The notes beneath the pieces were generated by a model that saw only the letters and a program-made list of their open reading frames with translations, had not been told where the DNA came from and searched no databases. 64,000 nucleotides of DNA from Oscillospiraceae bacterium (GTDB taxonomy: Bacteria > Bacillota > Clostridia > Oscillospirales > Ruminococcaceae). The stretch spans positions 1 to 64,000 of the forward strand of contig JALFVE010000055.1 of NCBI GenBank assembly GCA_022787085.1. The letters run 5' to 3'. Positions 33,035 to 43,203 of the stretch are shown in pieces (the first letter of the stretch is position 1; each line of letters opens with the position of its first letter). The translations under genes were made by a program, and so were the position numbers.

Positions 33035-33760
33035 ATAGGAACTGCTGCAGATAAAGGCGGGCTTTCCGTTCTTCCCCGTCACATCGGATTTATTATGGAC
33101 GGCAACGGAAGATGGGCCGCAAAGAGAGGTCTGCCCAGAAGCTTAGGTCACAAGGCAGGGGCAGAGGCGCTCAGAAGAGTGATTGATTCCTGCCGAAGGC
33201 TGGGGATTCAATATGTGACATTCTATGCCTTTTCCACCGAAAACTGGAAGCGCCCCCCTGAAGAGGTGGACGCTCTGATGAAGCTATTCAAGGAGTATCT
33301 TGATGAGGCGGATAGCTTTGCGGGCAAAAAGGCAAGGATAATATTCCTTGGAGACAAAGCTCCCTTTCCTGCGGAGCTTCGCAGCCGCATGACCGCTCTG
33401 GAAAAGGAATCGGCACAGTACACCTCAATGACTATCATGCTCGCTATGAATTACGGCGGCAGGGACGATATCGTATATGCCGCAAAGCGCCTTGCACGAT
33501 TGACCGCCGACGGAGATATCCGTCCCGAGGATATTGATGAAAAGACCTTTTCGGGAATGTTATACACAGGCTCCGCTCCCGATGCCGATCTTATCGTGAG
33601 ATCCAGCGGAGAGCAGCGGCTTTCAAACTTTCTTCTCTGGCAGTCCGCATATGCAGAATTTTATTTCACAGATACGCTGTGGCCCGATTTTGATGAAAAG
33701 GAGCTGAGAAAAGCTCTGGATTCATTTGCAGCCCGCAGCCGACGATTCGGAGGTGTTTGA
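33035..33760 (+). CDS. uppS: Undecaprenyl diphosphate synthase (proposed ATA start)
   Basis: About 241 residues if started at ATA 33035; it makes C55 undecaprenyl diphosphate, the lipid carrier for wall synthesis. Motifs: PRHIGFIMDGNGRWA (catalytic Asp), GHKAGAEALRRV, FYAFSTENWKRP, and C-terminal DLIVRSSGEQRLSNFLLWQSAYAEF split over the dimer site. The first ATG (33095) falls inside the IMDGNGRW motif and would delete the conserved RHIGFI. The frame is open upstream to a TAG at 33017-33019, has no ATG, GTG or TTG, and has ATA exactly 9 bases after AGAGAGGA. Rare AUA initiation or an ATG-to-ATA change is inferred. Confidence 0.9.
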   Translation: MGTAADKGGLSVLPRHIGFIMDGNGRWAAKRGLPRSLGHKAGAEALRRVIDSCRRLGIQYVTFYAFSTENWKRPPEEVDALMKLFKEYLDEADSFAGKKARIIFLGDKAPFPAELRSRMTALEKESAQYTSMTIMLAMNYGGRDDIVYAAKRLARLTADGDIRPEDIDEKTFSGMLYTGSAPDADLIVRSSGEQRLSNFLLWQSAYAEFYFTDTLWPDFDEKELRKALDSFAARSRRFGGV

Positions 33761-33762
33761 CG

Positions 33763-34620
33763 GTGAAACAGAGAATATTGACCGCAATTGTAGGCATTTC
33801 TGTCGGAATAGCCGTTTTATGCCTGAACAATACTATTATTTTCCCGATTTTTGTGGTACTTATCGCAATGGCTTCGGTTTATGAGATACTGAACGTCTGC
33901 GGCTGCAAAAAATATCCCGTTCATTTCGGGATGTGTATGCTGTTTGCAGCCATAATCCCCATGCTTACATGGTTCCCGCAGATCGGGATGATATGGAGGT
34001 TTTTTGCGGCGTCGCTGATAGTGTTCTTCATGTTTGCGGGATATGTGGCGGATCACAAAAAGCTTCCCTTCGACAAGCTTTCGGTTATGGTGACCGTTAC
34101 CTGCCTTATCACACTTTCTGTGACCTGCATCGTATCTCTCAAGAATATGAGCAGCATCCACGGCATATGCTATGTAGTGATGGCACTGATGGCTGCGTGG
34201 ATACCGGACGCAGGAGCCTATTTCGTGGGAACAGCCTGCGGAAAGCATAAGCTTTGCCCCGATATTTCACCGAAGAAAACCGTCGAGGGCGCTATAGGCG
34301 GATTTGTGGTAACAGCGATTGTGTTCGTGCTTTTCGGAATGGGCTATAAATATTTCATGCACACCTTCATGGGAATAGATTTTGATGTGAATTACATCGC
34401 CCTGGCTGTGACAATGCTCATTGCGGCAGTGATAAGCATGATCGGAGATCTTTCGGCGTCCCTGCTGAAAAGAGAGTACAATATCAAGGATTACGGAAAG
34501 CTTCTTCCCGGGCACGGCGGCGTTGTGGACAGATTTGACAGCGTTTATTTTGTACTTCCGTACATGATGCTTGTTTTCAACGCTTTCGGTGAGAAAATAT
34601 TTGTCTTTTCCGTAAGCTGA
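33763..34620 (+). CDS. cdsA: Phosphatidate cytidylyltransferase
   Basis: 285 residues from GTG 33763, 9 bases after GGAGG; a TTG at 33757 is too close to that site. About eight membrane helices. CDP-diacylglycerol is made from phosphatidate and CTP for phospholipid synthesis. The family signature is in the C-terminal half: DAGAYFVGTACGKHKLCPDISPKKT and the final KDYGKLLPGHGGVVDRFDS. It overlaps or abuts uppS, so the two are coupled. Confidence 0.95.
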   Translation: MKQRILTAIVGISVGIAVLCLNNTIIFPIFVVLIAMASVYEILNVCGCKKYPVHFGMCMLFAAIIPMLTWFPQIGMIWRFFAASLIVFFMFAGYVADHKKLPFDKLSVMVTVTCLITLSVTCIVSLKNMSSIHGICYVVMALMAAWIPDAGAYFVGTACGKHKLCPDISPKKTVEGAIGGFVVTAIVFVLFGMGYKYFMHTFMGIDFDVNYIALAVTMLIAAVISMIGDLSASLLKREYNIKDYGKLLPGHGGVVDRFDSVYFVLPYMMLVFNAFGEKIFVFSVS

Positions 34621-34634
34621 TAAAAAAATATATC

Positions 34635-34689
34635 GGTGCTGTTTCGGCTCGGGTAAATTCGGGGCAGAGCAGCACCTTGATTTTTTCGG
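34635..34689 (+). terminator. Weak intra-operon hairpin between cdsA and dxr
   Basis: GGTGCTG (34635-34641) pairs with CAGCACC (34670-34676) over a large loop containing further short pairing, followed by TTGATTTTTT. It could be a partial terminator that lowers expression of dxr and later genes. The loop is long, so the support is moderate. Confidence 0.4.
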
Positions 34690-34698
34690 AGAATTGCA

Positions 34699-35847
34699 AT
34701 GAAGATAAATCTTATAGGCTCGTCAGGCTCCATCGGAACACAGACCGCCGATGTCTGCCGCCGTCACGGAATCGAGATACATTCAGCCGCCGTCAGAAGC
34801 AATTACAAAAAGCTTGCGGATCAGGCAAGAGAGTTTAATATCAGAAGAGTCTGCATTTTTGATGAAAAATATTACAAACCCCTGAAAGAAGAGCTTTCTG
34901 GATGTAAAACGGAGATACTTGCGGGCATAGACGGACTTTGCGAGCTTGCCGCTGACAAATCTGCCGATATGACCGTAAATTCTGTTGTGGGAATGGTGGG
35001 ACTGAAGCCGACAATAGCAGCCCTTGAAAACGGAATGTCCCTTGCCCTTGCCAATAAGGAAACGCTTGTGGCGGGGGGAGATATTGTAATGAGGCTTGCT
35101 TCCGAAAAGGGGATAACAATTCTCCCAATCGACAGCGAGCACAGTGCAATATTTCAGTGCCTGATGGGTGTAAAAGGAGACACCGCAAAGCAGCTCAAGG
35201 GAATAATACTCACCGCTTCGGGAGGTCCCTTTTTCGGCAAAACTGCCTCAGAGCTTGAAAATGTCACCATAGAGCAGGCTCTCTGCCACCCAAACTGGTC
35301 AATGGGACGAAAGATAACCGTTGACAGCGCCACGCTGATGAACAAAGGACTTGAGCTTATGGAGGCGTGTCACCTTTTCGGCGTCAAGCCCTCACAGGTG
35401 GATATCGTGGTTCACAGGCAGAGCGTTATCCATTCGGCGGTGGTGCTTTCGGATAATGCGGTTATCGCTCAGCTGGGGGTACCCGATATGAAAATACCCA
35501 TTCAGCTTGCTCTCACCTATCCCGAGAGATGTCCCTCCCTGTCGGGAGAGCTTTCCCTCACCGATTACGGCACTCTTACCTTCGATATGCCCGATCTCGA
35601 GACCTTTATATGCCTGAAAGCGGCCATAAAGGCAGCAGAGCTTGGCGGCACTGCGGGAAGCATTGTTAACGGCGCAAATGAAAGAGCAGTGGAGCTGTTT
35701 TTAGACGGAAGGATCGGTTTTTGCGACATCGGCAGGGGAGTGAGCGAGGCTCTCTCGGAAATTGCCGTCAGACCCGCAGCTTCCCTTGAGGACGTTCTTT
35801 CTGCGGACGCCGAGGCAAGGGAATTTATAGACAGGAAATTTTGCTGA
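34699..35847 (+). CDS. dxr: 1-deoxy-D-xylulose 5-phosphate reductoisomerase
   Basis: 382 residues. It converts DXP to MEP with NADPH, the first committed step of the non-mevalonate isoprenoid route. Seen: LIGSSGSIGTQTADV (NADPH fold), NKETLVAGGDIV, PIDSEHSAIFQCL (metal ligands), LTASGGPFF, HPNWSMGRKITVDSATLMNKGLE, and IVNGANERAVELFLDGRI. With ispG further on, and uppS that uses the product, it makes a lipid-carrier supply group. Confidence 0.98.
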   Translation: MKINLIGSSGSIGTQTADVCRRHGIEIHSAAVRSNYKKLADQAREFNIRRVCIFDEKYYKPLKEELSGCKTEILAGIDGLCELAADKSADMTVNSVVGMVGLKPTIAALENGMSLALANKETLVAGGDIVMRLASEKGITILPIDSEHSAIFQCLMGVKGDTAKQLKGIILTASGGPFFGKTASELENVTIEQALCHPNWSMGRKITVDSATLMNKGLELMEACHLFGVKPSQVDIVVHRQSVIHSAVVLSDNAVIAQLGVPDMKIPIQLALTYPERCPSLSGELSLTDYGTLTFDMPDLETFICLKAAIKAAELGGTAGSIVNGANERAVELFLDGRIGFCDIGRGVSEALSEIAVRPAASLEDVLSADAEAREFIDRKFC

Positions 35848-35868
35848 TAATACTTTTCGGAGGAATAC

Positions 35869-36909
35869 ATGAATACAGTTATTTCCATTCTCAGCGCAGT
35901 CCTGATATTCTGCGTTATAGTAATCGTCCATGAGTTCGGTCATTTCATAGTTGCAAGAAAATGCGGTATCGACGTGCAGGAATTTGCAATTGGAATGGGT
36001 CCTGTTATTTTCAAAAAGCAGGGAAAGAATACCCTGTTTACAATTCGCTTGCTGCCTCTCGGAGGCTTCTGCTCTATGGGCGAGGACGACGAATCCGATG
36101 ACCCTGACAGCTTCCGCAGAAAGCCTGTAGGAAAGCGTATTGCTGTTATTGCCGCAGGAGCGGTGATGAATCTGATATTGGGATTTATCCTTGCAATAGT
36201 AATATTTCTTGTGTCGGGCAGGCTCACCACCACAGTTATCGCAGAGGTCACTCCCGGCTCGGGCTGCGAAGCCGCAGGAATGACGAGGGGCGACAAGGTG
36301 ACAGATGTGAACGGCGTTCATGTTTTCACCGCCAATGATATTATCTATCAGCTCAGAAATGACGAGGACGGAATCATTGATTTTGTCATAGAGCGAAACG
36401 GCGAAAAGCTCTGTTTTGACGGCATCAAATTCAGCCTTGTAATCAACGAAAACACAGGAGAGCGTGTGTTAAATTACGATTTCAAGGTGTTTCAGAAGGA
36501 TATTGAGCCTGCTGACCTGCTCCCTGCGGCGGCAAATAAATTCATGTATTACTCAAGGCTCATTCTCATGTCCCTTCGTGACCTTGTTTCGGGAAAATAC
36601 GGACTGAATAATCTTCAGGGACCTGTGGGAATAGTCACGGTTATTTCGGAAACTGCGGAAAAATCAGGCTTTGATATCGGCTATCTTCTGGATATCGCCA
36701 TGCTCATAACCGTAAACGTGGGCATATTCAATCTCCTGCCCCTGCCCGCATTGGACGGAGGACGGCTTGTTTTTCTGATAATTGAAGCCTTCCGCCGCAA
36801 GCCCATGAAGGCAGAAACAGAGGGAATGATCCATTTTGCGGGTTTTGCCCTGCTTATGCTCCTGATGGTTGTCGTCACCTTCAATGATGTGAAAAATATC
36901 TTTGTCTGA
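35869..36909 (+). CDS. rseP: RseP-type intramembrane site-2 zinc protease
   Basis: 346 residues. HEFGHF near residue 22 in the first membrane helix is the HExxH zinc site, and LPALDGGRL near 290 supplies the third ligand region in the last helices. A PDZ domain lies in between (GCEAAGMTRGDKVTDVNGV). It cuts membrane-bound anti-sigma factors and signal peptides within the bilayer. It is in its normal place between dxr and ispG; the targets are not in this window. Confidence 0.96.
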   Translation: MNTVISILSAVLIFCVIVIVHEFGHFIVARKCGIDVQEFAIGMGPVIFKKQGKNTLFTIRLLPLGGFCSMGEDDESDDPDSFRRKPVGKRIAVIAAGAVMNLILGFILAIVIFLVSGRLTTTVIAEVTPGSGCEAAGMTRGDKVTDVNGVHVFTANDIIYQLRNDEDGIIDFVIERNGEKLCFDGIKFSLVINENTGERVLNYDFKVFQKDIEPADLLPAAANKFMYYSRLILMSLRDLVSGKYGLNNLQGPVGIVTVISETAEKSGFDIGYLLDIAMLITVNVGIFNLLPLPALDGGRLVFLIIEAFRRKPMKAETEGMIHFAGFALLMLLMVVVTFNDVKNIFV

Positions 36910-36928
36910 ATAAAGGAATGATAAAAAT

Positions 36929-37990
36929 ATGAGAAAGCTTCACCCCGTAAAGGTTGGGAATCTGACCCTTGACGGAAGAAAAATATATATCCAGTCAATG
37001 CTGAATGTCCCCGCCGAGGATATTGAGGGCAGCATCAGACAGGCGGTATGCCTTGAAAAAGCGGGCTGTGAAATAATCAGGGCATCAATTCCCGATATGG
37101 ATGCGGTAAGGCTTATTCCCGCAATAAAGAACAGGATCTCGATACCCCTTGTGGCGGATATCCATTTTGATTACAAGGTAGCCCTTGAATGTGCCGCAGC
37201 GGGGGTCGATAAAATTCGGATAAATCCCGGAAATATCGGCGGAATTGACAGGGTAAAGGCTGTGGCGGACTGCTGCAGGGCGAAAAATATCCCTATCAGG
37301 ATTGGCGTAAATTCCGGCTCTCTCGAAAAGGAGCTGCTTGCAAAATACGGCCATCCCTGCGCCGAAGCGCTTGTTGAAAGTGCATTGAACCATGCCTCGC
37401 TTCTTGAGAAATGTGATTTTGAGGATATCGTAATATCCATAAAATCCTCCGATGTAAAAACCATGATAGAAGCTTACCGTCTTGCCGCCGAGAGAACGGA
37501 ATATCCTCTCCATCTGGGTGTTACGGAAGCGGGAACCGAGCGAATGGGGATAATCAAATCCGCCGTGGGAATAGGCTCGCTTCTCTGCGACGGAATAGGC
37601 GAGACTATTCGTGTATCTCTCACCGAGGACCCCGTCAGAGAAATTGCCGCCGCAAAGGATATCCTTATGGCAGTGGGCAAGGGTCATGGAGTGAGATTTG
37701 TATCCTGCCCAACCTGCGGACGGACAAAAATCGACCTTGTAAGGCTTGCGGCACAGGTGGAGAATGCTGTCAGGGACATTCCTCTTGACATAACCGTGGC
37801 AGTCATGGGCTGCGCAGTAAACGGTCCCGGAGAAGCAAGGGAAGCAGACATAGGAATAGCGGGCGGAGACGGCTGTGCAGTTATTTTCAGAAAGGGAGAG
37901 CTTCTTAGGAAGGTCAGGGAAGAGGAAGTTCTCGGGGAGCTTCTCAGCGAGATAGACAAACTTCGGAGGGAAGATAAAAATTGCTTATAA
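36929..37990 (+). CDS. ispG: 4-hydroxy-3-methylbut-2-enyl diphosphate synthase (flavodoxin/ferredoxin)
   Basis: 353 residues. An iron-sulfur enzyme that makes HMBPP in the non-mevalonate route. TIM-barrel part: [17 protein letters not shown]-like [13 protein letters not shown] and [11 protein letters not shown]. The C-terminal cluster domain carries the Cys set SCPTCGR (about 255-258) and [11 protein letters not shown] (about 293). Its stop overlaps the polC start by 10 bases. Confidence 0.98.
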   Translation: MRKLHPVKVGNLTLDGRKIYIQSMLNVPAEDIEGSIRQAVCLEKAGCEIIRASIPDMDAVRLIPAIKNRISIPLVADIHFDYKVALECAAAGVDKIRINPGNIGGIDRVKAVADCCRAKNIPIRIGVNSGSLEKELLAKYGHPCAEALVESALNHASLLEKCDFEDIVISIKSSDVKTMIEAYRLAAERTEYPLHLGVTEAGTERMGIIKSAVGIGSLLCDGIGETIRVSLTEDPVREIAAAKDILMAVGKGHGVRFVSCPTCGRTKIDLVRLAAQVENAVRDIPLDITVAVMGCAVNGPGEAREADIGIAGGDGCAVIFRKGELLRKVREEEVLGELLSEIDKLRREDKNCL

Positions 37991-40900
37991 AAGAGCTTTT
38001 TTCGGAATATACCGATAAAATACCCAATCCCGTCGGCAGGGGAGAGCTTATCCGCATAACCAAAAGCAAGGACGGCAAAAAAATGTATCTTTTTGCCAAA
38101 TTCGCCCAGCTTCAAAGATTTGAGAATCTGGACGAATTTGAAAGAGCCGCCGCCAAAGCTGTGGGACTTGATATCCTGCGTGTAAACTGCCGATATACTC
38201 CGGATATGCTTGACGCAAAATACGCCTCCGAGGCAGTGCTGCGCCTGAAGCAGGATATGGCAGTGATAAACGGACATTTAAGCGGTGCATTTTATTACAT
38301 AGACGATAACATTCTCCATGTTGAGCTGAAACGGGGCGGAGCGGAGCTGCTTTCGAGAGCAGGCTTCGAGGCAGCCCTTGAAAAGCTTATAAATGACGAA
38401 TTTTCTGTAAAAATAAGCGTTAAGCTCATAGAAAAGCAGACTGCGCAGGACAGCTATGAGGAGCAGCTCAGGCAGGCGTATGAGAGCGCAATACCCGTTC
38501 CCGACCCCGAAGCGCCGAAAAAGCCTGTTTTCTCCGCTCCGAAGGAGGAGATCGTCTCCGTAGATTTCAAGACCATTCCCGTAATGAGCGAGGGAGCGCA
38601 GATAATCAAGGGCAAGCGGATATTTGCAGACAGTGTGACCAATATCGGGGATATCTACGAGGCTCAGAACGGAATTGTTATCTGGGGAGATATTTTCGAT
38701 TATTCCGAGAAGGAGATCAGAAACAAAAAGGGAGAGGAAAAGCGGATAACTACCGTGAGCCTTACGGATTATACAGGCTCAATATCCATAAAGGATTTTG
38801 CTGACAAGGACAGCGAGAACGTCCTCTCGGCGCTCAAAAAAGGAATGACCGCAATTATTCGGGGCAGGGTGGATTTCGATACCTTTGACAATGAATTTGT
38901 CCTCCGTGCCAATGATATCATGCTTGTGAAAAAGAAGGAAAGAACGGATACCTGTGAGGAAAAGCGCGTCGAGTTGCATATGCATACCAATATGTCCCAG
39001 ATGGACGCCATTACACCTGCGGACAAGCTAATCAAGCGTGCCTTTTCATGGGGACACAAGGCTATCGCTATCACCGACCACGGCGGAGTTCAGGCGTTTC
39101 CCGAAGCGGTGGCTGCCTGTGACGATATCAGAAAGGGCGGCGGGGATTTCAAGATAATCTACGGCTGCGAGGCGTATTCCGTTGACGATATCGTGGAAGC
39201 CGTAAGAGTATTCAAGGACGTGCCGATAAAGGGCGAGCTTATCGTATTTGATCTTGAAACAACGGGCTTTTCAGCCACAGGCGAAAGGATAATCGAGTAC
39301 GGCGCAGTAAGGCTTCGTGATCTTGAACTTTGCGATACATTTTCATGCTTTGCCGACCCCGAAAAGCCCATTCCCGAGAGAATAACAAAGCTTACGGGGA
39401 TAACGGATGAAATGGTGAAGGACGCTCCGTCACAAAAGGAAGCTCTTGAGAAATTCATTGAATTCTGCGGCGAGGCGCCTGTCCTTATCGCCCATAACGC
39501 AGGCTTTGATACATCGTTCATCAAGGCAGAGTGTGTCCGTCAGGGAATAAAGTTCGATTTCTCCATTGTTGATACGGTAGTAATGTGCCGCAGTATGCTT
39601 CCCGAGCTGAAAAAGCACAAGCTGAATATCGTTGCGAAGCATCTGGGACTGGGCGAATTTGACCACCACCGTGCCTTTGAGGACGCAAAAATGCTGGGCA
39701 GAATATTTATAAAGCTTGCCCAGAGGCTCATTGATGAGGAAGGCTGCACGAATATCAGCGAAATTAACCGAGTTACAAAAAATGTTGACCCCAAAAGCCT
39801 GAGAGCCTATCATCAGATACTTCTTGCGAAAAACAACGCAGGACTGAAAAATCTATATAAGCTTGTATCCTTCGGACATATCAAATATTATCATCGCCGC
39901 CCCAGAATACCCATGTCCGAGCTTATAGCCCATCGTGAGGGACTTATCGTGGGCAGCGCCTGCGAATCGGGAGAGCTTTTCACAGCGGTGCGTGACGGCA
40001 GACCATGGGATGTTCTCTGCGATATCGCCTCATTCTATGATTATCTTGAGATACAGCCCTGCATGAATAACCAGTTTCTTATCAGAGACGAGGATTTTGA
40101 TAATATCAAAACCGTCGAGGATCTTCAGGAATTTAACAAAACCATTGTAAAGCTGGGCGATGCGCTGAATATTCCCGTAGTAGCCACCTGCGACGTACAT
40201 TTTATGGACCCCGGGGACTCGGTATTCAGAAAGATACTCATGTTTGAAAAATTCGCCGACGCAGAGTATCAGCCCCCCCTGTATCTTCGCACCACAGATG
40301 AAATGCTTGAAGAATTTTCATATCTTGGCAAGGAAAAGGCATACGAGGTCGTTGTAACGAATACCAACAAAATTGCGGATATGATAGACCCCGATATCCG
40401 TCCCATACCTCCGGGAACCTTTACCCCCAGCATGGACAATGCGGAGGAGGAGCTTCCCCGTATCACATGGCAGAGAGCAAAGGAAATGTACGGCGATCCG
40501 CTTCCCGAAATAGTCCAGAAGCGGCTTGACAAGGAGCTTAATTCCATTATCAAGAATGGTTTCGCAGTTCTTTATATGATCGCACAGAAGCTTGTAGCAA
40601 ATTCCAATGAGCATGGCTATCAGGTGGGCTCCCGAGGCTCTGTAGGCTCGTCCTTTGTGGCAAATATGTCGGGAATATCCGAGGTAAATTCCCTCCCGCC
40701 CCATTATATCTGCCCAAACTGCAAAAACAGCGAATTTATAACCGACGGCTCGGTAGGCTCGGGCTATGACCTTCCCCCGAAGAAATGCCCCAAGTGCGGA
40801 ACGGATTATATCCGTGAGGGACATGACATCCCCTTCGAGACCTTCCTTGGCTTCAACGGCGACAAGGCACCCGATATCGACCTTAACTTCTCGGGCGAAT

Positions 40901-42300
40901 ATCAGACCTCAGCTCATAAATACACCGAGACTCTGTTCGGCACGGAAAATGTGTTCAAAGCGGGAACCACAGGCTCGGTGGCAGAAAAGACCGCATACGG
41001 CTATGTTAAGCATTATCTTGACGCAGTGGGCAAAAAAGTGTCCAAGGCAGAGGAAAACCGCCTTACTCTGGGCTGCACAGGCGTCAAGCGAACAACAGGA
41101 CAGCACCCGGGAGGAATGGTCGTTATTCCCTCGGATTATGAGGTGTATGACTTTACCGCCGTACAGCATCCCGCCGAGGATCCCAAATCCAGCTTCATAA
41201 CCACCCATTTCGATTTCCATTCTCTCCATGATACCATTCTGAAGCTTGACGAGCTGGGACACGATGTGCCTACCCTTTACAAGCACCTTGAGGATATGAC
41301 GGGAGTGTCCACAAAGGATATTTTCCCCGCCGATGAAAAGGTAATGAGCCTCTATGCTTCACCCGAAGCGCTGGGCGTTACCGCCGAGGATATCGGCTGG
41401 CAGACTGGAACTCTTGCAATTCCCGAAATGGGCACAGGCTTTGCAATGCAGATGCTTCTTGACGCAAAGCCCACAAAATTCTCCGACCTTTTACAGATAT
41501 CGGGACTTTCCCACGGAACGGACGTATGGCTTGGAAATGCGCAGGATCTTATCAAAAACGGCATCTGCACCATTTCGGAGGTTATCGGCTGTCGAGACGG
41601 AATCATGACCTATCTGATCTATCATGGGGTAGACCCGAACCTTTCCTTTAAAATAATGGAGATAACCCGAAAGGGAAAAGCGCCCAAGCTGCTGACCGAG
41701 GAAATGAAGCAGACCATGAGAGATCACGGCGTTCCCGAGTGGTATATCGAGAGCTGCCTCAAGATCAAGTATATGTTCCCAAAAGCCCACGCCGCCGCAT
41801 ATGTAATCGCTGCAAATAAGCTGGCATGGTTCAAGGTGTATTATCCTCTTGAATTTTATGCAACCATATTCACCGTCCGAGGAGAGGATTTCGATGCCGA
41901 AACAGCGATACTCGGCAGAGAGGCAGTAAAGCTCAGGATGAACGAGATCAAGGCAAAGGGCAATGACAAGACCGCCAAGGATTCGGGCACCTATGATATG
42001 CTTCTGCTCACAAATGAAATGATGGCAAGAGGCTTTGAATTTCTTCCCATTGATATCTATAAATCCCACGCCACCAAATACACCGTCGAGGACGGAAAGA
42101 TACGCCTGCCCTTCTCCTCGGCTGGCGGAATAGGCGACAATGCCGCCAAGGCACTGTATGACGCCGTTCATGCCGGTGATTTCATTTCAATAGACGAGCT
42201 TCAGGAGAAAAGCGGCGTGACAAATTCCGTAATAGAAAAGCTTGAGGCGCTGGGAGCAATGGGAGATCTTCCCAAATCCGACCAGATCAGCCTGTTTTAA
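37981..42300 (+). CDS. polC: DNA polymerase III PolC-type alpha subunit
   Basis: 1439 residues, the normal size. The TTG at 37981 is 10 bases after GGAGGG and overlaps the ispG end. Domains: an N-terminal PolC-specific region, OB fold about 220-325, PHP domain ([19 protein letters not shown], about 330), an inserted DEDDh proofreading exonuclease from about 418 ([20 protein letters not shown]), the rest of PHP, a zinc finger (CPNCKN...CPKCGTDY, about 905-940), and palm catalysis at [10 protein letters not shown] (about 960). It is the main leading-strand polymerase of low-GC Gram-positives. Confidence 0.98.
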   Translation: MLIKELFSEYTDKIPNPVGRGELIRITKSKDGKKMYLFAKFAQLQRFENLDEFERAAAKAVGLDILRVNCRYTPDMLDAKYASEAVLRLKQDMAVINGHLSGAFYYIDDNILHVELKRGGAELLSRAGFEAALEKLINDEFSVKISVKLIEKQTAQDSYEEQLRQAYESAIPVPDPEAPKKPVFSAPKEEIVSVDFKTIPVMSEGAQIIKGKRIFADSVTNIGDIYEAQNGIVIWGDIFDYSEKEIRNKKGEEKRITTVSLTDYTGSISIKDFADKDSENVLSALKKGMTAIIRGRVDFDTFDNEFVLRANDIMLVKKKERTDTCEEKRVELHMHTNMSQMDAITPADKLIKRAFSWGHKAIAITDHGGVQAFPEAVAACDDIRKGGGDFKIIYGCEAYSVDDIVEAVRVFKDVPIKGELIVFDLETTGFSATGERIIEYGAVRLRDLELCDTFSCFADPEKPIPERITKLTGITDEMVKDAPSQKEALEKFIEFCGEAPVLIAHNAGFDTSFIKAECVRQGIKFDFSIVDTVVMCRSMLPELKKHKLNIVAKHLGLGEFDHHRAFEDAKMLGRIFIKLAQRLIDEEGCTNISEINRVTKNVDPKSLRAYHQILLAKNNAGLKNLYKLVSFGHIKYYHRRPRIPMSELIAHREGLIVGSACESGELFTAVRDGRPWDVLCDIASFYDYLEIQPCMNNQFLIRDEDFDNIKTVEDLQEFNKTIVKLGDALNIPVVATCDVHFMDPGDSVFRKILMFEKFADAEYQPPLYLRTTDEMLEEFSYLGKEKAYEVVVTNTNKIADMIDPDIRPIPPGTFTPSMDNAEEELPRITWQRAKEMYGDPLPEIVQKRLDKELNSIIKNGFAVLYMIAQKLVANSNEHGYQVGSRGSVGSSFVANMSGISEVNSLPPHYICPNCKNSEFITDGSVGSGYDLPPKKCPKCGTDYIREGHDIPFETFLGFNGDKAPDIDLNFSGEYQTSAHKYTETLFGTENVFKAGTTGSVAEKTAYGYVKHYLDAVGKKVSKAEENRLTLGCTGVKRTTGQHPGGMVVIPSDYEVYDFTAVQHPAEDPKSSFITTHFDFHSLHDTILKLDELGHDVPTLYKHLEDMTGVSTKDIFPADEKVMSLYASPEALGVTAEDIGWQTGTLAIPEMGTGFAMQMLLDAKPTKFSDLLQISGLSHGTDVWLGNAQDLIKNGICTISEVIGCRDGIMTYLIYHGVDPNLSFKIMEITRKGKAPKLLTEEMKQTMRDHGVPEWYIESCLKIKYMFPKAHAAAYVIAANKLAWFKVYYPLEFYATIFTVRGEDFDAETAILGREAVKLRMNEIKAKGNDKTAKDSGTYDMLLLTNEMMARGFEFLPIDIYKSHATKYTVEDGKIRLPFSSAGGIGDNAAKALYDAVHAGDFISIDELQEKSGVTNSVIEKLEALGAMGDLPKSDQISLF

Positions 42301-42311
42301 GGAAGTGACAT

Positions 42312-43109
42312 ATGAACAGAATTTTATGCTCCACAGGGGCGCTTATCACACGCAGAAACGGCAGGAACCACAAGCTTCTGCCCGAGTTTGCAGAAAGGCT
42401 TGATTTTGACGGCTTTGAGCTTATGCTCTATCAGAGCTGGAACGATGATCTCGTTTCTGTTGCTGATGATATAGCACGAATGGGGCTTGATATCCCCACA
42501 GTCCATTGCGAAAAGGAGATCGGCGAGCTTATTGCCGCAGGCAATCCCGAAGCATTTGCCCGCTTTGAAGCCGACTGCAAGGCGGCGGAAAGGGTGGGCG
42601 CAGGGCTTCTGGTGCTTCATCTTTGGAACGGGCTTGTATCCGACAGCAATTTTTCTGAAAATCTCAAAGCATATGAGCGCCTTAACGAAACAGCGCAGAA
42701 GCATGGGCTGCTGCTTACGGCAGAAAATGTAGTGTGCAATGTGTCCACGCCCATGAAAAGGCTCAGGGAACTGAAAGCAGCGTATCCCGAAATAAGCTTT
42801 ACCTTTGATACAAAAATGGCAGAATTTCACGGCGAGCTTGCTGAGATATATGATGAGGAGTTGTGGCAGAATCATATCAGACATCTTCATATCAACGATC
42901 TGGGCGGAGCTGTGATGGACTGGAGCGCACTGCGGACTCTCCATATAGGAGAGGGCCATGTGGATTTTGAAAATTTCTTCAGATTTGCCCGACAGATGAA
43001 ATATGAGGGAGATCTTACCGTTGAAGCAACCTCGGTATTGCCCGACGGTTCGGTGGATATAGACAAGCTTAATGAGGATTTTTGGAAAATCAAAGGCTAT
43101 ATTGCCTAA
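42312..43109 (+). CDS. Sugar phosphate isomerase/epimerase-like TIM barrel
   Basis: 265 residues of the AP-endonuclease-2/xylose-isomerase-like fold. Metal-binding residues are recognisable: the Glu in LTAENVV, Asp/His in FTFDTKMAEFH, His in IRHLHINDLGG, and the final Glu in LTVEATSVL. The family includes endonuclease IV and hexulose/inosose isomerases; the sequence is closer to the sugar enzymes, but the substrate cannot be told. It follows polC by 11 bases with a GGAAG-type site and is probably co-transcribed. Confidence 0.82.
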   Translation: MNRILCSTGALITRRNGRNHKLLPEFAERLDFDGFELMLYQSWNDDLVSVADDIARMGLDIPTVHCEKEIGELIAAGNPEAFARFEADCKAAERVGAGLLVLHLWNGLVSDSNFSENLKAYERLNETAQKHGLLLTAENVVCNVSTPMKRLRELKAAYPEISFTFDTKMAEFHGELAEIYDEELWQNHIRHLHINDLGGAVMDWSALRTLHIGEGHVDFENFFRFARQMKYEGDLTVEATSVLPDGSVDIDKLNEDFWKIKGYIA

Positions 43110-43124
43110 ATTATCCGTAAGGAC

Positions 43125-43153
43125 TTGACAATATTGCGTTATTATGGTATTAT
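43125..43153 (+). promoter_or_regulatory. Sigma-A promoter of the his operon
   Basis: TTGACA (43125-43130) and TATTAT (43148-43153), 17 bases apart. The leader to hisZ is only about 45 bases, so there is no room for a T-box; histidine control must work otherwise. Confidence 0.82.
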
Positions 43154-43203
43154 GTTACTATGATACCGCTTTACTATGATAAATTACAGGGAGATTTGAC
43201 CAT

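Noticed and set aside
41491-42171. 226-codon minus-strand frame opposite polC
   Set aside because: No start context or domain; polC continues across it with catalytic motifs.
43110-43203. T-box or attenuator for the his operon
   Set aside because: The leader is only about 45 bases from the expected start, and no T-box sequence or His-rich leader peptide is visible.
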